Shown here: positions 5,507 to 7,443 of the stretch, in pieces
How positions within the stretch are numbered: position 1 is the stretch's first letter
Layout: each line of letters opens with the position of its first letter
Assembly (NCBI GenBank): GCA_016209725.1
Contig: JACQVO010000265.1
Span: forward strand, 1-7,443
From: Candidatus Methylomirabilota bacterium
GTDB taxonomy: Bacteria; Methylomirabilota; Methylomirabilia; Methylomirabilales; 2-02-FULL-66-22
DNA length: 7,443 nt
Reading direction: 5' to 3'
Made by a program: the position numbers and the translations under genes
The notes under the pieces: generated by a model
The model's input: only the letters and a program-made list of their open reading frames with translations
Databases searched by the model: none
Told to the model about the DNA's origin: nothing

Positions 5507-5836
5507 GTGGCGCGAGAGGCGGCTCAGCGAAAGTCACCCCCTGTGGTCCACCGTCTCCCAATCTCGCAGGCCCGCATCAACCTTGGCGCCGTGGTCAACC
5601 GAGCGCATCTTACCAAGGAGTATTTTATCCTCGAAAAGGACGGCATCCCCGTTGCCGGGCTCATGGACATTGACGAGTTCGAGGACTACCTGGAGCTACA
5701 GGACCCCAAGATCCGCGAGCATATCCGCAAGAGCAATCAGGAGTACCTCGCGGGCAAGAGCCGACCCCTGGAGCAGTTCCGGGCCGAGCGCCCAAGACAT
5801 AAGCAAGGGAAGACCCAGCGGCGTCGCAGCGCATGA
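5507..5836 (+). CDS. type II antitoxin, Phd/YefM-like
   Basis: This is a 109-residue protein starting at GTG. Residues 17-65 show the Phd/YefM pattern: L-P-I-S-Q-A-R-I-N-L-G-A-V-V-N-R-A, then Y-F-I-L-E-K-D-G-I-P-V-A-G-L-M-D-I-D-E-F-E-D-Y-L. This is the DNA-binding dimer domain in which the antitoxin represses its own promoter. The C-terminal third (K-I-R-E-H-I-R-K-S-N-Q-E-Y onwards) is charged and likely the flexible, toxin-neutralising segment, and it ends in a very basic tail (K-Q-G-K-T-Q-R-R-R). The length is slightly more than the usual 80-95 residues, because of a 12-residue lead and the basic tail. It is co-transcribed with the toxin, whose ATG overlaps its stop (ATGA at 5833-5836). Confidence 0.88.
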   Translation: MAREAAQRKSPPVVHRLPISQARINLGAVVNRAHLTKEYFILEKDGIPVAGLMDIDEFEDYLELQDPKIREHIRKSNQEYLAGKSRPLEQFRAERPRHKQGKTQRRRSA

Positions 5837-6123
5837 CGCCGCTGTTTTCAGTCCGGGCTACCCCGCACTACGACCGCCTGGCCAGGCGGCTCACCAGGCA
5901 ACACCGCGACTTCGACGTCCTCGAGGGTCGCACACGTGAGATTCTCGAGACCGACCCCACCAGCTACAGCCGCCAATATCACATCAAGAAGCTCGTGGGT
6001 GTGCCACCCGGCGAAGGCGAGTGGCGTCTTTGCCTTGGCCAGTTTCGTTTTCGCTACGACATCTACGGCAACGAGGTCGTGCTTCAGTACTGCGGCCTCC
6101 GCCGCGAAGACACCTATCGCTAG
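5833..6123 (+). CDS. type II toxin, RelE/ParE-like
   Basis: This is a 96-residue basic protein. The N-terminus (S-V-R-A-T-P-H-Y-D-R-L-A-R-R-L) is the first strand and helix of the RelE/ParE fold. The core H-I-K-K-L-V-G (50-56) followed by G-E-W-R-L-C-L-G-Q-F-R-F-R-Y-D-I (62-77) matches the K-L-x-G / W-R-x-R-x-G-x-Y-R-x-x-Y pattern. The ending C-G-L-R-R-E-D-T-Y-R supplies the C-terminal Arg and Tyr often needed for ribosome-dependent mRNA cleavage. Candidate functional residues are K52, K53, R65, R72, R74, R90, R91 and Y95. RelE toxins cut mRNA in the ribosome and ParE toxins act on gyrase; the basic residues and the terminal Tyr lean towards RelE, but this is inference. Translation is coupled to the antitoxin through the ATGA overlap. 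The gene appears intact. Confidence 0.88.
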   Translation: MTPLFSVRATPHYDRLARRLTRQHRDFDVLEGRTREILETDPTSYSRQYHIKKLVGVPPGEGEWRLCLGQFRFRYDIYGNEVVLQYCGLRREDTYR

Positions 6124-6492
6124 GTTGCATAGATATCTGCTCCACAAATCTCGCGCGTGCAATTCGATGGGAGAATGGGCTTAACTCCTCGACTTGCCTG
6201 ATGTACGCATGAGTCGGTTACAGCTCCTTCATGGCCCTTCATACGTAAGCTGTGCTCGCAGGGGGGCGGGAAACTTAAGTACTGCATTTCGTAATTACGG
6301 TCACGTAAGTCCGCCCGTTCGCCCTGAGCGTGTCGAAGGGCGAACCCTTGGTTCAAGTCGTGCTGCACACGCCGTTCATGGTTCGACACGGCTCACCACG
6401 AACGGCAAAGGCCCCCCGGAGAATACGCAACTGAATTTGCGAAGAGCAGCACTTAGCGAAGGGGACCGCGGAGAGCGTTGAGCATCTCCCCC
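6124..6492. other. non-coding gap with REP pair
   Basis: No supported gene lies between the toxin and the next promoter. The first 190 bp show only small palindromes (ACTTAAGT at 6273-6280, CGTAATTACG at 6290-6299) and ACGTAAG repeated at 6243-6249 and 6303-6309. The second half holds a REP-like pair. No intrinsic terminator is evident after the toxin. Confidence 0.6.
6315..6405. repeat. REP-like inverted pair, copy 2
   Basis: The left unit (6315-6340) begins CCGTTCGCCCTGAGCGTG and continues TCGAAGGG. Its ends form a perfect 9-bp hairpin, GTTCGCCCT (6317-6325) with AGGGCGAAC (6337-6345). The right unit (6380-6405), on the other strand, begins CCGTTCGTGGTGAGCC; its own hairpin has 12-bp arms at 6371-6382 and 6395-6406 with one mismatch. 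The units share CCGTTC, TGAG and GTCGAA with copy 1. Spacing between units is wider (39 bp) than in copy 1 (12 bp). Confidence 0.8.
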
Positions 6493-6501
6493 TGGTAGAA
6501 T
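6493..6501 (+). promoter_or_regulatory. extended -10 promoter before the exported GspC/PilP-like gene
   Basis: TGGTAGAAT has the TG-N extension and TAGAAT, which matches TATAAT at five of six positions. No good -35 box is found at 17 bp, as is usual for extended -10 promoters. Transcription would start near 6508, leaving only about six bases before ATG 6514. Confidence 0.45.
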
Positions 6502-6513
6502 GGGGCTGGCGAG

Positions 6514-7173
6514 ATGAAACGGGTGTCGTGGGTCGCGTTCACGCTGATCATGGTCCTGGGCGGGGTCCCGTCACTCTCCCTGGCCCAGGTCGGCTTGGCG
6601 GCCACCGGATCTTCCCAGACCGAGCGATCCCCGGTGGTGCTGCTGGGCTTTGTCCAGGAGAGGGAAACCAGGATCGGGATCCTGGGATGGGAGGGGCTGG
6701 TTTTCCTCGTGCGAGAGGGAGACACCATCCTCGGGATGTATCGCGTCGAGCAGCTTGGTGACGACCATGCGATCCTCCGCGACGGGGCAACGGAGATCCG
6801 GGCCTCCTTCCGACCCGGGCCCGTCCAGCCGGCACGTCTCCCACCTGGTCCACGGGATGGCGTGGCCGATCGCAGTCTCCCCCTCTCGCCTCGAGTGCTG
6901 CAGGGCTTGGTGCCCTCGGGACCGGGTGGGTCCGCTGAGGCTTCCACCACAGGGACTCCCGTGGGGATGGAGCGCCCGCCAGTCTCTCCCCCGGGCATCA
7001 CGGACATCGGCGAGGCCGGGCCACAAGCAGACGAGGAAAATCCGTTCGCCAAGTCCCTGCAGGGCAGGGGACAGGGACCGTCGGCTCCGGCTTCACCCCA
7101 GGACAACCCGTTCCTGCGCGCCCTTCGGGAGAGATCGTCCACGCCGGCGTCTCCTCAGGAGAGCCCGTTCTAA
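6514..7173 (+). CDS. exported protein with GspC/PilP-like domain and Pro-rich tail
   Basis: This is a 219-residue protein. Residues 1-24 are a signal peptide (M-K-R-V, hydrophobic core, L-S-L-A before Q25), so it is probably periplasmic. Residues 41-98 form one small beta domain, V-V-L-L-G-F-V-Q-E-R, then V-R-E-G-D-T-I-L-G-M-Y-R-V and I-L-R-D-G. This resembles the homology region of type II secretion GspC and the pilotin-associated PilP, which contact the secretin. Residues 100-219 are low-complexity, rich in Pro, Gly and Ser. The tail repeats an N-P-F motif: E-N-P-F-A-K-S-L (175-182), D-N-P-F-L-R-A-L (197-204) and E-S-P-F at the end. The stop at 7171 falls inside the third repeat, and the frame continues to TGA 7213-7215. 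No Shine-Dalgarno is clear. No GspC membrane anchor is present beyond the signal, so the role is unproven. Confidence 0.7.
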   Translation: MKRVSWVAFTLIMVLGGVPSLSLAQVGLAATGSSQTERSPVVLLGFVQERETRIGILGWEGLVFLVREGDTILGMYRVEQLGDDHAILRDGATEIRASFRPGPVQPARLPPGPRDGVADRSLPLSPRVLQGLVPSGPGGSAEASTTGTPVGMERPPVSPPGITDIGEAGPQADEENPFAKSLQGRGQGPSAPASPQDNPFLRALRERSSTPASPQESPF

Positions 7174-7232
7174 CGGGCGCTCCAGCAGATTCCCCCCGGG
7201 ACACCATCCAGATGACAATTCCCTCCCAAGTA

Positions 7233-7356
7233 CAATACTGTTCATATAAGGCTCGACAATGACGCCAGCACCCGAGCAAATCCCCCCGTCCCCCCCTTTG
7301 CCAAAGGGGGGCGAGGGGGGATTTCCGCAGGCTCGCGGCCTAAGTGAACAGTATTG
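7233..7356. mobile_element. MITE-like element with perfect 12-bp terminal inverted repeats
   Basis: CAATACTGTTCA at 7233-7244 is the exact reverse complement of TGAACAGTATTG at 7345-7356. The 124-bp element has no gene and encloses a large palindrome (7278-7324). No clear target-site duplication flanks it: GTA lies on the left and AGG on the right. Size, perfect ends and lack of coding capacity fit a non-autonomous miniature element, or a large cruciform or transcript-end structure. It sits between the exported-protein gene and the next gene. Confidence 0.6.
7278..7324. repeat. C/G-run palindrome inside the MITE-like element
   Basis: Two 23-bp arms (7278-7300 and 7302-7324) surround a single base. 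The left arm begins AAATCCCCCC and ends CCCTTTG; the right arm begins CAAAGGGGGG and ends GGGATTT. The only mismatches are a short run of up to three positions around 7288-7290. Long C and G runs in such palindromes are common in environmental repeat families. The RNA would form a very stable hairpin, with only a short ATTT following it. Confidence 0.85.
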
Positions 7357-7362
7357 AGGTTA

Positions 7363-7379
7363 GGTCCTGACCTGTCAGG
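7363..7379. repeat. 17-bp palindromic motif, copy 2, upstream of the last gene
   Basis: GGTCCTGACCTGTCAGG contains the perfect palindrome CCTGAC-CT-GTCAGG (7366-7379). It agrees at 15 of 17 positions with 3209-3225. It lies 16 bp before the ATG at 7396, a position where a bound protein could block transcription or translation. Whether it is an operator or part of a dispersed repeat is open. Confidence 0.45.
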
Positions 7380-7395
7380 GTGAAAGGTTGACGCC

Positions 7396-7443
7396 ATGCA
7401 CGAGAGCCCTCCCAAAACGCTGACCCTCCGGGCGGCCGAGGCC
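7396..7443 (+). CDS. start of an unidentified gene, cut by the window end
   Basis: ATG 7396 is preceded by AAAGG at 7383-7387 with an 8-base gap, a good ribosome binding site. The frame stays open for the 16 codons visible, reading M-H-E-S-P-P-K-T-L-T-L-R-A-A-E-A. No signal peptide is obvious in this piece. Too little is present to name a family. If the preceding GspC/PilP-like call is right, a secretion or pilus component would be a natural neighbour, but nothing in these residues shows it. Confidence 0.5.
   Translation, partial: MHESPPKTLTLRAAEA

Noticed and set aside
5397..5939. 180-codon + strand frame overlapping the toxin-antitoxin operon
   Set aside because: It is a different frame across the promoter, antitoxin and toxin start. 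It is Ser/Arg/Pro-rich without domains, whereas the overlapping frames match known toxin and antitoxin families.
1..7443. CRISPR array, tRNA or rRNA genes, transposase gene
   Set aside because: No regularly spaced direct repeats, cloverleaf with a CCA-like end, rRNA-like stretches or transposase motifs were seen on either strand by reading.

Overview
The window looks like a GC-rich chromosomal segment from a Gram-negative (two-membrane) bacterium. The evidence is a predicted outer-membrane beta-barrel ending in Phe, plus two other proteins with export signals. The style of the porin and the mix of interspersed repeats would suit Methylomirabilota (NC10)/Rokubacteria-like or deltaproteobacterial relatives. 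That placement is an impression from the protein sequences, not a demonstrated assignment. All supported genes lie on the + strand.

Layout. 1-272 is the C-terminal end of a tetratricopeptide-repeat protein. 366-749 is a small retropepsin-like (clan AA) aspartic protease homologue; its start codon lies in a potential hairpin. 829-2694 encodes a large exported protein with an N-terminal FlgT/TolB-like region followed by FG-GAP/VCBS-type calcium-loop repeats. 2695-3409 is a long non-coding stretch holding a REP-type inverted pair, a block of short AT-rich degenerate repeats, a good sigma70-like promoter and a leader of about 280 nt. 3410-4867 is a porin-like outer-membrane protein closed by a textbook intrinsic terminator (4888-4924).

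5012-5386 encodes a short coiled-coil protein that appears to be the N-terminal part of a DUF3782-like family. It has its own promoter, placed so that the mRNA should be leaderless. 5507-6123 is a type II toxin-antitoxin operon (Phd/YefM-like antitoxin, RelE/ParE-like toxin) with promoter, possible operator, strong ribosome binding site and an ATGA overlap. 6124-6513 is non-coding and contains a second REP pair. 6514-7173 encodes an exported protein with a GspC/PilP-like small domain and a proline-rich tail whose repeated motif continues in frame beyond the stop codon. 7233-7356 is a MITE-like element with perfect 12-bp terminal inverted repeats around a large C/G-rich palindrome. A further gene starts at 7396 and runs off the window.

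The genes do not form one obvious pathway. There is an envelope theme (VCBS protein, porin, GspC/PilP-like protein), interrupted by an accessory island of coiled-coil remnant plus toxin-antitoxin bounded by the porin terminator and a REP pair. I found no CRISPR array, tRNA, rRNA or transposase gene. No complete novel system is evident. The most interesting points are the probable nonsense truncation at 7171, the leaderless promoter at 4976-5012, the nested-palindrome element at 7233-7356, and a 17-bp motif recurring upstream of two genes.
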